A DNA stretch of 64,000 nt from an uncultured Tidjanibacter sp. (GCA_947852905.1 CANTVF010000001.1:186001-250000), one strand, 5' to 3'; shown: positions 26,252 through 36,640, counted from the first letter of the stretch. The notes: generated by a model from the letters alone, not told the origin. Program-made: numbers and translations.

Positions 26252-27028
26252 ATGATACTTGCGGCGGCGCTCGTGCAGATGGATATCGTATGGGGCGATA
26301 AGGATGTGAATATAGAGAGGGCGGTCAGGGCTGTGGAGAATGCCGCAGGCGCCGATCTGGTAGTCTTGCCGGAGATGTTCGCTACGGGATTCATGGCAGA
26401 GGATGTTTCGGCCGCCGAAGCTATGGACGGGCGTGTCGTAACTGCGATGCGCGTGGCGGCGGCGAAGACCGGGCGTGCCGTGGCCGGTAGTGTTATTATA
26501 GATCCGGCGGACGGCGGATTGCCGGCGAACAGATTCGTTTTCGTCCGACCGGACGGCGGAATAGAGTGGTATGACAAGCGGCATCTGTTCTCGTTCAGCG
26601 GCGAGGACCGGTATTATACGCGCGGGAAACGTCGTCGCGTTATCGAATACTGTGGGATTAGAATATTGCCGCAGGTTTGCTACGATCTGCGTTTCCCGGT
26701 GTGGAGCCGCAATCGGAACGATTACGATGCGGCGATTTATGTGGCGTCATGGCCTGAGAGCCGTGTCTATGCGTGGGATACGCTTTTAAGGGCGCGTGCT
26801 ATCGAGAATCAGTGTTATGTGCTGGGGGTAAACCGCGTAGGAAACGATCCGACCGCAGCGTATAACGGTCATTCGTGTGCGGTAGACTTCTACGGTCGCA
26901 CGATAGGCGGCTTGGCGGACGGAGCGATCGGTACGATATATGCGGAACTTGATACCGAGGCACTCGCATCTTACCGTGCCAAATTCAGGGCGTGGTGCGA
27001 TGCCGACGATTTCGATCTATCCGTCTGA
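26252..27028 (+). CDS. Nitrilase-family (omega-amidase-like) C-N hydrolase
   Basis: A 258-residue enzyme from the ATG at 26252 (start ILAAALVQMDIVWGDKDVN). The catalytic triad is visible: Glu in LVVLPEMFATGF, Lys in WYDKRHLFSF and Cys in ILPQVCYDLRFP. YYTRGKRR matches the family loop. It resembles YafV/Nit2 omega-amidases, which hydrolyse alpha-ketoglutaramate or alpha-ketosuccinamate as repair of transamination side products. A longer frame begins at 26189 but that extension lacks family similarity. It overlaps nothing and is followed by the transglycosylase gene. Confidence 0.9.
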   Translation: MILAAALVQMDIVWGDKDVNIERAVRAVENAAGADLVVLPEMFATGFMAEDVSAAEAMDGRVVTAMRVAAAKTGRAVAGSVIIDPADGGLPANRFVFVRPDGGIEWYDKRHLFSFSGEDRYYTRGKRRRVIEYCGIRILPQVCYDLRFPVWSRNRNDYDAAIYVASWPESRVYAWDTLLRARAIENQCYVLGVNRVGNDPTAAYNGHSCAVDFYGRTIGGLADGAIGTIYAELDTEALASYRAKFRAWCDADDFDLSV

Positions 27029-27090
27029 TACGGCGTATACGGACCGTCGTAATAAAACGTTATCTTTACAACTTGAAATTAATGATTGCG

Positions 27091-27999
27091 ATGAATCGTA
27101 TTTTGGTTTTCATAGCGGCTTCCGTAGCTACTGTAGCCACGGGCTGCGCACAGACGCCTGTCAGGACATCCACTACCGGCGAACCGTTTTCGGCCATAGT
27201 GTTGCCCGCGCTTCCACAGAAACTGGACTTTGCAGGCGAGGCGGTGCCGCTGGAATATTTCGACGTATGCGAGAGCCTTCAGAAAGAGTTGCTCGTCACG
27301 TGTTACATGCATTCGCGAACGTTCCAGACGTTGCTCAATACGGAGAGATATTTCAGTATCATAGAGCCGATACTCGCCGAAAACGGTATTCCCGACGATT
27401 TCAAATACCTTTGCATGGCAGAGAGCGGCTTGAATCCTGAAGCCGTTTCGTATGCCGGCGCCGGCGGCCTGTGGCAGTTCATGCCACAGACGGGCAAGGA
27501 ATACGGTCTCATAGTGGAATCCCAGATAGACGAGCGTTACAACGTGGAGAAATCGACCCGTGCCGCGTGTCGTTACATACTCGATGCATACGAACGTTTC
27601 GGTAGCTGGACGCTGGCCGCAGCCGCATACAATGCCGGCAATGCCGGTGTGGCGCGTCGTCTGGAGGTGCAGGGGACGGACGATTATTACGATACGTTTC
27701 TGCCGCAGGAGACGCTGCGGTACGTTTTCCGCATACTGTCGCTGAAGATCGTTTGCAGCGATCCGGAGGCTTACGGTTTCGTGTTCGGGGAGGACGATCT
27801 TTTCAAACCGTTGGACGATTACCGTTATGTCAGCTTCAGCGGCAGGAACATAGATTGGTCGGAGATAGCGCGTGAGTACGGTACCAACTATAAGATGCTC
27901 AGGTTGCTGAATCCGTGGATACGCGCTTACGAATATGCCAACAAGTCGGGAATTACGTTGCAGGTGAAAATTCCCGGACGTAATATGAGGCGCAGGTAA
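27091..27999 (+). CDS. MltD-like membrane-bound lytic transglycosylase
   Basis: A 302-residue lipoprotein (lipobox VATG-Cys19 from the ATG at 27091; an ATG at 27082 is possible). The SLT domain spans about residues 80-220, with the catalytic Glu in [13 protein letters not shown], then [34 protein letters not shown] and [16 protein letters not shown]. The tail ([16 protein letters not shown]) resembles a degenerate LysM-like binding region. It cleaves peptidoglycan glycan strands to 1,6-anhydro products from the periplasmic side. TATCTTTAC at 27061-27069 could be its promoter -7 box. Confidence 0.9.
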   Translation: MNRILVFIAASVATVATGCAQTPVRTSTTGEPFSAIVLPALPQKLDFAGEAVPLEYFDVCESLQKELLVTCYMHSRTFQTLLNTERYFSIIEPILAENGIPDDFKYLCMAESGLNPEAVSYAGAGGLWQFMPQTGKEYGLIVESQIDERYNVEKSTRAACRYILDAYERFGSWTLAAAAYNAGNAGVARRLEVQGTDDYYDTFLPQETLRYVFRILSLKIVCSDPEAYGFVFGEDDLFKPLDDYRYVSFSGRNIDWSEIAREYGTNYKMLRLLNPWIRAYEYANKSGITLQVKIPGRNMRRR

Positions 28000-28064
28000 A
28001 ACGTTTTTTGTAATGGCCGCGTAAACATACGGCGGTCGGACATATTGTCGGAAAGGATCTGCGT

Positions 28065-30899
28065 GTGGTGAAAAATAACAATGTGATTTCTGTGTTTGGC
28101 GCGAGAGCCAACAATCTTAAAAATATAGACTTAGAAATACCGCGGGACAGTCTGGTGGTTATCACGGGATTGTCGGGGTCGGGCAAGTCGTCGCTCGCTT
28201 TCGATACGATATACGCCGAGGGGCAGCGTCGCTATATGGAGACGCTGTCGTCCTATGCGCGTCAGTTCGTAGGCGCCATGGAACGTCCGGATGTGGACAA
28301 GATTACGGGACTGAGTCCCGTAGTGGCAATAGAGCAGAAGACTACCAACAAGAATCCGCGGTCTACGGTCGGTACCGTGACCGAGATAAACGACTTCCTG
28401 AGGCTGTTGTATGCCAGAATAGGCCGGGCTTATTCTCCCGTTACCGGCGAGGAAATGGTGCATTATACGGATGCGCGTATCGTGGAACTCATACGGGAGG
28501 GGTATAACGGAAAGAAGATAGCTCTTCTGGCTCCTGTCGTGGCAGGACGTAAGGGACATTATCGCGAACTGTTCGAGTCTTTTATCAAAAAGGGATACAT
28601 ATATGCGCGTGTAGACGGTCAGATCAGGGAGATGACCGCAGGAATGCATCTTGACCGTTACAAGGTACATAATATAGACCTCGTTATAGACAGGCTTATC
28701 GTGGGCGACGGTTCCGTGCCGCGTTTGCAGAAGAGTTTGCAGGAAGCCATGCGGCAGGGCAAGGGAACTATGGTGCTGCACGATTACGAGGACGGCAGTT
28801 CGCGTTTCTACAGCCGTCATCTGATGTGTCCCACGAGCGGTATCGCTTTCAACGATCCGGCTCCGCATACTTTTTCGTTCAATTCCCCGCAGGGTGCCTG
28901 TCCCTATTGCAGCGGATTGGGGGAGGTGGCCGTATACGACCGCGACAAGATAATTCCCGATCCGCGCAAATCTATCAGGGCGGGCGGTATAGAGCCGTTC
29001 GGCAAGTATGCCAACAATATGTTGTTCGCCATACTTACCGGTCTGGGGCGCAGGTACGAATTTTCGTTGGACGATCCGATAAAGGATATTTCCGAGGCCG
29101 GCATCAACGCTATTCTGAACGGTGACTCGGAGCCGCTCAGAATCGACATGCAGGAGTTCGCGTCGTACGGCGGTACGCGCATGTTGAGTTGGGAAGGGAT
29201 AGGAGAGTATATGTCGCGTCAGGACGACGATGCCGCGAGCGGCAAAGGCAACAAATGGGTCGGACAGTTCATAGTGCGGAAAGTCTGCGAGCATTGCGGT
29301 GGTACGCGCCTGCGCGACGAAGCGCTTCATTTCCGTATAGCCGGTAAAAATATAGCCGAGGTATCGGCCATGAGCATAGACGAACTGGCGGCATGGATAC
29401 GGGATGTCCCGTCGTCGCTCGATGACCGTGAAATGACCATCGCACGTGAGATTCTCAAGGAGATAGGCGACAGACTCGGTTTTCTTATCGACGTGGGGTT
29501 GGGTTATCTCTCCCTGTCGCGTTCGTCGAGATCGTTGTCCGGCGGTGAGAGCCAGCGTATAAGGCTGGCTACCCAGATAGGCTCCAAACTGGTCAATGTT
29601 CTGTACATTCTCGACGAGCCGAGCATAGGGTTGCACCAGAGGGATAACCGGAAACTTATTCGTAGTCTTCAGGAGTTGCGCGATGCCGGCAATTCCGTCA
29701 TAGTGGTGGAGCACGACGAAGAGATGATACGCAGTGCCGACCATATAATAGACGTCGGTCCGCTGGCGGGTCGTAAGGGCGGCTATGTGGTGGCTCAGGG
29801 AACGCCGGAAGAGATAATGAAGTCCGACAGCATTACCGCGCAATATCTCAGCGGCGAACGCAGGATAGAAGTTCCGTCCGAGCGCCGCAAGGGTAACGGC
29901 AAGTCGATAATGTTGGTCGGTGCGCGTGGCAACAATTTGAAAAATGTGACGGTAGAGTTTCCGCTCGGCAAGCTGATTTGCGTTACGGGCGTCAGCGGGA
30001 GCGGCAAATCTACTATAGTCAACGAGACGTTGCGTCCGGTAATCAGCCGTCATCTGTATAACTCGTACGACCAGCCTTTGGAATACGATGCCATTGAGGG
30101 AATGGACGCAATAGATAAACTCGTGGTCGTGGATCAGTCGCCGATAGGACGTACTCCGCGGAGTAATCCGGCGACATATTCCAATGTGTTCGGCGACATA
30201 CGCAAATTGTTCGAGGCCACTCCAGATGCGCAGGCACGCGGTTTCAAGGCCGGCAGGTTCTCTTTCAATGTCAAAGGAGGGCGGTGCGAGGAGTGTCGTG
30301 GTGCCGGAGTGCAGACCATAGAGATGAATTTTCTGCCGGACGTGTACGTTACCTGCAAGGCTTGCGGAGGCAAACGTTACAACCGAGAGACGCTCGAAGT
30401 CAAATATAAGGGAAAGAATATAAACGACGTACTCGATATGACGGTCAATATGGCGGTTGAGTTTTTCGAGCATATTCCGAGCATTTACTCCAAATTGCGG
30501 GCGATACAGGAGGTCGGATTGGGATATCTGAAACTGGGACAGCCGTGCACTACGCTCTCCGGCGGTGAGAGCCAGCGTATAAAGTTGTCGAGCGAACTCG
30601 CCAAACGCGACACCGGGCGGACATTGTATATACTCGACGAGCCTACCACCGGGCTGCATTTCGAGGATGTGCGGCAGTTGCTTGAGGTTATCAACAAACT
30701 CGTAGACCGAGGCAATACGGTGATAGTCATAGAACATAACTTGGATGTCATAAAAGTGGCCGACCATGTCATAGACATCGGGCCTGAAGGCGGTGCTGCG
30801 GGAGGGCAAGTGATAGCTGCCGGAACGCCCGAAGAGGTAGCTGCCGTGGAGAACAGCTATACTGGCAAATATCTGAAAGAGATATTATGCCATTCATGA
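28065..30899 (+). CDS. uvrA: Excinuclease ABC subunit A
   Basis: A 944-residue UvrA with two ABC ATPase halves. The first Walker A is [16 protein letters not shown], the second [15 protein letters not shown]. Both signature motifs are [15 protein letters not shown] and [15 protein letters not shown]. Zinc fingers are visible ([10 protein letters not shown] with [14 protein letters not shown] with CKACGG). It is the DNA-damage sensor of nucleotide excision repair. Start: two GTG codons in tandem (28065, 28068), no nearby ATG. Intact. Confidence 0.97.
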   Translation: MVKNNNVISVFGARANNLKNIDLEIPRDSLVVITGLSGSGKSSLAFDTIYAEGQRRYMETLSSYARQFVGAMERPDVDKITGLSPVVAIEQKTTNKNPRSTVGTVTEINDFLRLLYARIGRAYSPVTGEEMVHYTDARIVELIREGYNGKKIALLAPVVAGRKGHYRELFESFIKKGYIYARVDGQIREMTAGMHLDRYKVHNIDLVIDRLIVGDGSVPRLQKSLQEAMRQGKGTMVLHDYEDGSSRFYSRHLMCPTSGIAFNDPAPHTFSFNSPQGACPYCSGLGEVAVYDRDKIIPDPRKSIRAGGIEPFGKYANNMLFAILTGLGRRYEFSLDDPIKDISEAGINAILNGDSEPLRIDMQEFASYGGTRMLSWEGIGEYMSRQDDDAASGKGNKWVGQFIVRKVCEHCGGTRLRDEALHFRIAGKNIAEVSAMSIDELAAWIRDVPSSLDDREMTIAREILKEIGDRLGFLIDVGLGYLSLSRSSRSLSGGESQRIRLATQIGSKLVNVLYILDEPSIGLHQRDNRKLIRSLQELRDAGNSVIVVEHDEEMIRSADHIIDVGPLAGRKGGYVVAQGTPEEIMKSDSITAQYLSGERRIEVPSERRKGNGKSIMLVGARGNNLKNVTVEFPLGKLICVTGVSGSGKSTIVNETLRPVISRHLYNSYDQPLEYDAIEGMDAIDKLVVVDQSPIGRTPRSNPATYSNVFGDIRKLFEATPDAQARGFKAGRFSFNVKGGRCEECRGAGVQTIEMNFLPDVYVTCKACGGKRYNRETLEVKYKGKNINDVLDMTVNMAVEFFEHIPSIYSKLRAIQEVGLGYLKLGQPCTTLSGGESQRIKLSSELAKRDTGRTLYILDEPTTGLHFEDVRQLLEVINKLVDRGNTVIVIEHNLDVIKVADHVIDIGPEGGAAGGQVIAAGTPEEVAAVENSYTGKYLKEILCHS

Positions 30900-30960
30900 A
30901 ATGGGAACGGACAGTCTTGAGCTTGTAAGTAGCGCACCGACCATGGTTGCGCTACTTTTT

Positions 30961-31210
30961 ATATGCGTTGAAAGTTCGATTTTCCGTGTCGGTAGGACAG
31001 TCAGCGATCTGGTAATATTTAAGATTGAAGGCGTGCTGCCGGTTAAGACAAAAACGAATTCTTGAGAAACTTGTACCATTTCTTATTGGACTAAAATCGC
31101 GTAGGCCGAAAAAGGGTGCTACAATACTGTATATGCCAGAACCGTCGCTTTTTCAGTCGGCCGAAAATTATCCCATGCGGACGATTGCGTATATTTTTTC
31201 TGAAGTGTAG
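30961..31210 (+). pseudogene. Decayed C-terminal domain, copy B
   Basis: The plus strand reads IFRVGRTVSDLVIFKIEG, then VLPVKTKTNS, to a TGA at 31063. It then continues in the next frame as GLKSRRPKKGAT and LFQSAENYPMR to a stop at 31208-31210. It matches a minus-strand remnant at 55558-55791 in order and in motifs (VLP, KKGAT, FQSAENYPMR), but carries an in-frame stop and frameshifts. It therefore looks like a dead copy of a C-terminal domain whose intact parent lies outside this window. The aligned stretch reads like the last beta-strands of an Ig-like domain; the family is not certain. Confidence 0.6.
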
Positions 31211-31297
31211 AGCTCTGTTCGTGTTAAGTTGGAGAGGGCTTCAAATCGGGAGTTGAAGAAATACGGTAATATATTGTTGATTTGGCTCGAAAATAGT

Positions 31298-31305
31298 TAT
31301 CTTTA
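31298..31305 (+). promoter_or_regulatory. -7 box for the DUF5362-type gene
   Basis: TATCTTTA with a TTG 21 bases upstream (31274-31276), 45 bases before the start codon of the membrane protein gene. Confidence 0.4.
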
Positions 31306-31349
31306 TCAGACAGTAACCGAATTATTCATTTAAATCAATTTTATGTACT

Positions 31350-31832
31350 ATGGAAATTTTATCCGATAACAATTTGGGGCAGGAGACTCCGAGATATGTA
31401 AACCTCCTCATAGACAGTAATATTGCCGATGAGTTCCGTAAAACAGTCGTATGGAGTAAATGGGTCGGAATATATCAGTTCATCATGGCCGGATTTATGG
31501 CTGTTCTCGCCATATTAGTATTTATGGTCTCTGGCAGTCCGTATCTTTCGGCTTCTATAGGCGGAGTTTCTATTTTCGTGTTGTTTTACGGCATTCTGTA
31601 TCTCGCCATGGCCGTGTTGTTTTTCTTTATCGGCTATTACGTCATAATGTTTTCCAATCAGTCGCGCAATGCATTGGATACCGGGGATCAGCTTCTGATG
31701 CAGGCCGGAATAACCAATATGCGTCGCTTTTTCAAGATTTCTGGCATATTGTCGATGATAACCGTGCTGATGATAATTCTTGGTGTTCTGATATGCATAA
31801 TAGCTGCAGCATCTTTCGCGGCATTCATGTAG
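31350..31832 (+). CDS. DUF5362-type small integral membrane protein
   Basis: 160 residues. About 35 soluble residues (EILSDNNLGQETPRYVNLL) precede four hydrophobic segments: GIYQFIMAGFMAVLAILVF; VSIFVLFYGILYLAMAVLFF; the IGYYVIMFSNQ boundary; and MITVLMIILGVLICIIAAAS. Layout matches the DUF5362 family, of unknown function in Bacteroidetes. It stands alone between its own promoter and terminator. Confidence 0.7.
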   Translation: MEILSDNNLGQETPRYVNLLIDSNIADEFRKTVVWSKWVGIYQFIMAGFMAVLAILVFMVSGSPYLSASIGGVSIFVLFYGILYLAMAVLFFFIGYYVIMFSNQSRNALDTGDQLLMQAGITNMRRFFKISGILSMITVLMIILGVLICIIAAASFAAFM

Positions 31833-31841
31833 TATTTTATT

Positions 31842-31893
31842 AAAACAAAACAGCCGTCAATGCGATAATATATTGGCGGCTGTTTTGTTTTAT
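31842..31893 (+). terminator. Terminator after the DUF5362-type gene
   Basis: AAAACAAAACAGCCG pairs perfectly with CGGCTGTTTTGTTTT around a loop of about 20 bases, starting 10 bases past the stop codon. Symmetric A/T arms allow use from both sides. Confidence 0.8.
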
Positions 31894-31952
31894 GGGGAGG
31901 CTATGCTATCGTTACATGTAATATCGTCGAATGTTGGAAAAGATAGACGGAT

Positions 31953-32110
31953 GTGTCATAACAGGCAATCTCTGTATCGTTTATATCGTGATTCGGGCTA
32001 AGTCATTTACCTTTCGTAAACCTCCTGTCGACCTCACAGCCTTGCTCTTACCCATTCTTACACCTTAAAGGGGTTGCGTTAAAACTCAGTGTTTTGACAC
32101 AACCCCTTTT
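31953..32110. repeat. Dispersed ~158-bp repeat, copy 1 (ends in hairpin)
   Basis: This stretch aligns over its full length with 40899-41058. Shared blocks include TAAC-GGCAATC, TCGTGATTC-GG, CTGTCG-CTCAC and CCTTAAAGGGGTTGCGT. It ends in an inverted repeat: AAAGGGGTTGCGTTAAAAC (32067-32085) against GTTTTGACACAACCCCTTT (32091-32109), followed on the plus strand by T's. The copy lies between convergent genes (DUF5362-type + and DUF1015 -), so the hairpin may also serve as a terminator or as the 3' end of a small RNA. Confidence 0.75.
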
Positions 32111-32134
32111 TTTGTCTATTCGGTAATCCGGATA

Positions 32135-33373
32135 TTAAAATTCGTGAATTACTACGCCCGAACGGAGTTTAGGCTCGAACCAAGTGGTTTTCGGAGGCAT
32201 GATCTTGCCGCTGTCGGCAATGTCGATCAGCTGTTTCATCGAAACGGGATAGAGGGCGAAAGCCACTTTCATTTCCCCGCTGTCTACACGACGCGACAAC
32301 TCGCCCAAACCGCGTATACCGCCTACGAAGTCGATTCTCTTAGAGGTGCGCAGGTCCTTGATACCGAGTATGTTGTCGAGTACGAGGTTGGAAAGTACCG
32401 TTACGTCGAGAACTCCTATAGGATCGTTATCGTCGTAAGTACCCGGTTTTGCGGTCAGGCTGTACCATTTTCCGTCGAGATACATTCCGAAGTTGTGGAG
32501 TTTGTTCGGTTTGTATATTTCCTTGCCGATCTCCTGTACGTCGAAATCTTTTTTCAGAGCTTCCATGAACTGTTCGCTGGTCAGACCGTTCAGATCTTTC
32601 ACTACACGGTTGTAGTCGATGATGTTGAGCTGGTTATCGGGGAACAGTACGGCGAGGAAGTAGTTGTATTCCTCGTTGCCGGTGTGGTGCGGATTGGCGG
32701 CTGCGCGCTCTGCGCCTACACGTGCGGCTGCTGCCGTACGGTGGTGTCCGTCAGCTACATACAGTGCGGGAATACCCTCGAATATCTTGGTGATGCGGTC
32801 GTTGGTAGCTTTATCGTTGATTACCCAGAACTGGTGGCGTACGTCGTCCGAAGTGGTGAAGTCGTACTCTGCCGGCTGATTTTTCACGATATTTTCCACG
32901 ATTTCGTCGATCTCCTTCTTTGCCGGATAAGCGAAGAATACCGGTTCGATGTTCGCGCTTTGGTTGCGTACGTGTATCATACGGTCTTCTTCCTTCTCGG
33001 TACGGGTAAGTTCGTGTTTCTTGATCTTACCGTCGATGTAGTCCTGATAGTGCGAAGCTACAGCCAGACCGTACTGCGTCTTGCCGTTCATGGTCTGTGC
33101 ATATATATAGTAGTGTTCTTCGCCGTCCTGTACCAGCCAGCCTTTTTCTTTCCAGAGTTTGAAGTTTTCTACAGCCTTGTCGTAAACCTGCTGCGAATGC
33201 TCGTCGGCTATCGGGTCGAAATCTATTTCGGGTTTGATGATATGGAGCAAAGAACGTTCTGTAGCTTCCTCCTTGGCTTCCTGTGAATTGAGTACATCGT
33301 AAGGACGCGATGCAACCTCGGCTGCATACTGTTTCGGGGGACGTGTGCCCTTGAAAGGTTTTATCTTTACCAT
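32135..33373 (-). CDS. DUF1015 family protein
   Basis: A 412-residue protein from the ATG at 33373 (start VKIKPFKGTRPPKQYAAEVA), a typical DUF1015 opening. It includes ASRPYDVLNSQEA, ADGHHRTAAAARVGAERA with a conserved His pair, and FVGGIRGLGELSRRV. Molecular role is unknown, though the family is widely found next to serA/serC, as here, implying a link to serine metabolism. It is the third gene of the minus-strand serC-serA-DUF1015 block, 91 bases behind serA with a hairpin between. Confidence 0.92.
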   Translation of the reverse strand: MVKIKPFKGTRPPKQYAAEVASRPYDVLNSQEAKEEATERSLLHIIKPEIDFDPIADEHSQQVYDKAVENFKLWKEKGWLVQDGEEHYYIYAQTMNGKTQYGLAVASHYQDYIDGKIKKHELTRTEKEEDRMIHVRNQSANIEPVFFAYPAKKEIDEIVENIVKNQPAEYDFTTSDDVRHQFWVINDKATNDRITKIFEGIPALYVADGHHRTAAAARVGAERAAANPHHTGNEEYNYFLAVLFPDNQLNIIDYNRVVKDLNGLTSEQFMEALKKDFDVQEIGKEIYKPNKLHNFGMYLDGKWYSLTAKPGTYDDNDPIGVLDVTVLSNLVLDNILGIKDLRTSKRIDFVGGIRGLGELSRRVDSGEMKVAFALYPVSMKQLIDIADSGKIMPPKTTWFEPKLRSGVVIHEF

Positions 33374-33412
33374 TGTATTGAAGTTTAAATAGTTACTGCT
33401 ATTATACAATCA

Positions 33413-33452
33413 AAGACCGGCACACACTGTTTGTCGCAATGAGGCCGGTCTT
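33413..33452 (-). terminator. Hairpin between serA and the DUF1015 gene
   Basis: AAGACCGGC and GCCGGTCTT form a perfect 9-bp stem, followed on the minus strand by TTTGATTG. It could partially terminate or attenuate transcription between serA and DUF1015. Confidence 0.5.
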
Positions 33453-33464
33453 CGAATCAGTCAA

Positions 33465-34391
33465 TTACCATTTGTTAACCTGGAAACGGTTTTCTCCTTT
33501 GGTGAAGAAAGCGACGATCTGGTTAGCGGCTGCGAGAGCAGCGTTTACGTTAGCTTCCTGAGTTTCGGCGCCCATTTTCTTCGGGGTTGCGAATACGCGT
33601 TTGCCGAATTTCTCGTTCAGCACAACCTGCATGTCTGCAGCGATGTCGGTAACGTATTTGAGGTCTGTCCTTTCAGCGAGAACCTTGGCGAGACCGTCTT
33701 CGTCGATAACCTCCTTGCGGGCAGTGTTGACGATAGTGGCTCCCTGAGGCATTTTGCTGATAAGGTCGTAATTTATCGACTTCTTGGTCTGTTCGGTTGC
33801 CGGGATGTGGATCGAAACATAGTCGGAGTTGGAATAGAGTTCTTCTACGGAAGAAACCGGTTTAACGCCGTCTTTTTCGTATACCGCATGATCGGTGATG
33901 AACGGGTCGAAAGCGTAAACGTCCATTCCGAAACCTTTACCGTAACGTGCCACGATCTTGCCTACGTTACCGTAAGCGTGGATACCGAGGCGTTTGCCGT
34001 GGAGTTCGGAACCTGTGCCGGGATTGTACTGGTTACGTGCCATGAAGATCATGAGACCTATGGCAAGTTCGGCAACGGCGTTGGAGTTCTGACCGGGGGT
34101 GTTCATCACGACGATCTTGCGAGCCGTAGCGGCAGCGAGATCGACGTTGTCGTAACCTGCACCGGCACGAACCACGATCTTCAGGTTCTTTGCCGCGTCG
34201 ATAACCTCGGCAGTGATTTTGTCGCTGCGGATAATTATGGCGTCTACGTCGGCAACGGCTTCGAGAAGCGCGCTCTTATCGGTATATTTTTCGAGAACTA
34301 CGAGTTCATACCCGGCTTTCTCTACTATCTCTTTGATTCCGTCGGCCGCTACTTTTGCGAACGGCTTTTCGGTCGCGAGCAATACTTTCAT
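33465..34391 (-). CDS. serA: D-3-phosphoglycerate dehydrogenase
   Basis: A 308-residue D-2-hydroxyacid dehydrogenase of the short SerA type: RAGAGYDNVDLAAATARKI, the NAD-binding region LGIHAYGNVGKIVARYGKGF with GNVG, VSIHIPATEQTKKSIN and ATIVNTARKEVIDEDGL. It lacks the ACT regulatory domain of longer SerA proteins. It oxidises 3-phosphoglycerate to 3-phosphohydroxypyruvate, the first step of serine synthesis. It lies 60 bases behind serC, in one operon. Confidence 0.93.
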   Translation of the reverse strand: MKVLLATEKPFAKVAADGIKEIVEKAGYELVVLEKYTDKSALLEAVADVDAIIIRSDKITAEVIDAAKNLKIVVRAGAGYDNVDLAAATARKIVVMNTPGQNSNAVAELAIGLMIFMARNQYNPGTGSELHGKRLGIHAYGNVGKIVARYGKGFGMDVYAFDPFITDHAVYEKDGVKPVSSVEELYSNSDYVSIHIPATEQTKKSINYDLISKMPQGATIVNTARKEVIDEDGLAKVLAERTDLKYVTDIAADMQVVLNEKFGKRVFATPKKMGAETQEANVNAALAAANQIVAFFTKGENRFQVNKW

Positions 34392-34451
34392 TTTGAAATC
34401 TATTTTTTAAGGAATAGAAAATCTGTAGTTAACTGTAAATCCCGTTACGGA

Positions 34452-35534
34452 TTATTTGTGGTTCTTTTCAAATTCCTGCATGCAGGCAACGAGAGCCTCT
34501 ACGCTTTCGAGCGGGCATGCGTTGTAGATGGAAGCCCTGAAGCCGCCTACCGAACGGTGTCCCTTGATACCTACCATGCCTTTCTCCTTAGCGAAGTTCA
34601 TGAACTCGCTTTCGAGAGCTTCGTGGCCGGGAGCCATTACGAAGCAAACGTTCATGAGCGAACGGTCTTCCTTAACGGCGGTACCTACGAACATCGAGTT
34701 GCGATCGATTTCGTTGTAGAGGAGTTCGGCTTTCTTTTTGTTGCGTTTGTACATCTCTTCGACACCGCCGAGTTCCTTAACCCATTTGAGGGTTTCGTGC
34801 ATAACGAAGATCGAGAATACGGGAGGAGTGTTGAACATGGAGTTGTTCCTCGGCTCGTCGCCTATGTGGGTGCGGTAGTCTACCATGGTCTGGAGCTTGC
34901 GGTCTACCTTTCCGAGCAGGTCTTTGCGGACGATAACGAAAGTAACGCCGGCAGGGCCTACGTTCTTTTGAGCGCCACCGTAGATAAGGCCGTATTTCTT
35001 AACGTCCACCGGACGGCTCATGATATCCGACGACATGTCGGCTACGAGCGTTACGGGAGAATCCATGTCTTCGTGGATTTCGGTACCGTAAATGGTGTTG
35101 TTGGTGGTGATGTGGAAGTAGTCTACATCGGTCGGGATCTTGTAACCCTTCGGAATGTAGGTGTAGTTCTTGTCTTCCGACGAAGCTACCACTTCTACAT
35201 CTCCGTAGAATTTAGCCTCTTTGATAGCTTTCTTTGCCCAAACGCCGGTCTGGAGATATGCGGCTTTGGTTTTCAGAAGGTTTGCAGGAACTTCGAAAAA
35301 CTGGGTCGATGCGCCGCCGCCGAGGAAGAGGATAGCGTAGTCGTCCGGAATGTTGAGAAGATCCCTCCAAAGCTGTTCCGTTTCGGCCATTATGCGTTCC
35401 CAACCCGGAGTACGGTGCGAGATTTCCAGAATGCCGATGCCGGTGTTATCGAAATCGCGAATAGCCGCAATAGCGGATTCGATCGCTTCTTTAGGCAATA
35501 CGCAGGGTCCTGCGTTAAAATTGTGCTTTTTCAT
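34452..35534 (-). CDS. serC: Phosphoserine aminotransferase
   Basis: A 360-residue class V aminotransferase: [53 protein letters not shown], the PLP lysine region [20 protein letters not shown], and [19 protein letters not shown] at the C-terminus. It converts 3-phosphohydroxypyruvate and glutamate to phosphoserine, and acts also in the B6 route as PdxF. First gene of the serC-serA-DUF1015 operon, with a well-formed promoter. Confidence 0.97.
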   Translation of the reverse strand: MKKHNFNAGPCVLPKEAIESAIAAIRDFDNTGIGILEISHRTPGWERIMAETEQLWRDLLNIPDDYAILFLGGGASTQFFEVPANLLKTKAAYLQTGVWAKKAIKEAKFYGDVEVVASSEDKNYTYIPKGYKIPTDVDYFHITTNNTIYGTEIHEDMDSPVTLVADMSSDIMSRPVDVKKYGLIYGGAQKNVGPAGVTFVIVRKDLLGKVDRKLQTMVDYRTHIGDEPRNNSMFNTPPVFSIFVMHETLKWVKELGGVEEMYKRNKKKAELLYNEIDRNSMFVGTAVKEDRSLMNVCFVMAPGHEALESEFMNFAKEKGMVGIKGHRSVGGFRASIYNACPLESVEALVACMQEFEKNHK

Positions 35535-35600
35535 TGCTGTTAAATCGTTAAATTATTAGTTGTATGTGCTGATTTGATTTCGATTTGTCGCTATCACTTG

Positions 35601-35631
35601 CAAAGGTATTAATACTTTCCGATTTAACAAC
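35601..35631 (-). promoter_or_regulatory. Promoter of the serC operon (GTTG-N19-TACCTTTG)
   Basis: On the minus strand GTTG (35628-35631) and TACCTTTG (35601-35608) are 19 bases apart, an almost exact Bacteroidetes promoter. It lies 67 bases before serC. Confidence 0.65.
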
Positions 35632-35692
35632 CGATTTGAGCCAATAAATTATTTCACGGAAATACGCTATCCGCGATATCGCTATTTTGGTT

Positions 35693-35700
35693 TATATTTG
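35693..35700 (+). promoter_or_regulatory. -7 box for the yicC operon
   Basis: TATATTTG, exact consensus form, 22 bases before the ATG of the YicC gene, implying a very short leader. Confidence 0.5.
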
Positions 35701-35721
35701 TAGCTTAAAATCGAGTTGAAC

Positions 35722-36597
35722 ATGGTGAAGTCTATGACCGGCTACGGTAAAGCCGAAATAACGGCCGGTAACAAGAAAATAACCGTCGAGGTGCGTTCGC
35801 TCAACAGCAAGCAGCTCGACTTGGCGGTGCGTATGCCTGCCATATACAGACCTTTCGAATACGATATAAGAGGTATGGTCGGAAAGACCGTACAGCGCGG
35901 TAAGGCTGATGTATATATAAGTACCGAGTCTGCCGGAGCCGTAATGCCGGTCAATATAAACCGGGAGTTGTTCAGTGCCTATTACGAGACTTTGAAGGGT
36001 ATAGTATCCGATATGCCGGGCGGCGAATTTATGGATGCTACGCTGGTGTCTTCGGTGTTGCGTATGCCGGAGGTGGTTTCGGGCGATTCCGCGGTGGCTT
36101 CCGAGGAGGAGCGGCAGGCGCTCATGTCGGCCGTCGTCAGTGCGCTGGAGGGTTTCGATGCTTTCAGAGTACAGGAGGGCAAAACGTTGATCGACGATTT
36201 GATCAGAAGAATAGAACTCATCGAGAAGTATCGTCGGGAAGTGGAGCCGTTCGAAAAACGCCGTGTGGAGACTATCAAGGCGCGCATACGCGAGAATATA
36301 GCTTCGGTCGGCATTCCTGTGGATGAGAACCGTCTTGAGCAGGAGATGATCTTTTACGTCGAAAAACTGGACGTTACCGAAGAGAAGGTGCGTCTCGACA
36401 ACCATTGCCGTTATTTTAAGGAGGTTGCCGCCTCTGAGGAGAATGTAGGCCGCAAACTCGGATTCATAGCGCAGGAAATGGGGCGTGAGATCAATACGCT
36501 CGGATCGAAGGCCAACGACAGCGAAATGCAGCAGATTGTCGTCAGGATGAAGGACGAGCTCGAGAAGATAAAGGAGCAGGTGCTCAATATTCTGTAA
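35722..36597 (+). CDS. YicC family endoribonuclease-like protein
   Basis: A 291-residue protein from the ATG at 35722 (start VKSMTGYGKAEI, the family signature). It includes VEVRSLNSKQLDLAVRMP, a long helical middle, RLEQEMIFYVEKLDVTEEKV and the closing GREINTLGSKANDSEMQQ. In Escherichia coli YicC has RNase activity affecting sRNA turnover; the enzymatic role here follows from the family. An upstream TTG (35716) is less likely. Two bases before the gmk reading, conserved order yicC-gmk-nadD. Confidence 0.93.
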   Translation: MVKSMTGYGKAEITAGNKKITVEVRSLNSKQLDLAVRMPAIYRPFEYDIRGMVGKTVQRGKADVYISTESAGAVMPVNINRELFSAYYETLKGIVSDMPGGEFMDATLVSSVLRMPEVVSGDSAVASEEERQALMSAVVSALEGFDAFRVQEGKTLIDDLIRRIELIEKYRREVEPFEKRRVETIKARIRENIASVGIPVDENRLEQEMIFYVEKLDVTEEKVRLDNHCRYFKEVAASEENVGRKLGFIAQEMGREINTLGSKANDSEMQQIVVRMKDELEKIKEQVLNIL

Positions 36598-36640
36598 TAT
36601 GCGGCGGCAGTGTTCCGGCCGCACGATGTTTCGATTTGTT

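Noticed and set aside
26992-27090. Extended N-terminus of the MltD-like gene starting inside the nitrilase gene
   Set aside because: The lipoprotein signal begins at the ATG at 27091 (or 27082); the Arg-rich extension would mask it.
28131-30809. Open frame of 892 codons antisense to uvrA
   Set aside because: It mirrors uvrA exactly, has no family motif and arises from codon bias in a long conserved gene.
33807-35543. Open frame of 578 codons antisense to serA and serC
   Set aside because: It spans two real minus-strand genes and their spacer; the translation has no domain and is rich in low-complexity aromatic runs.
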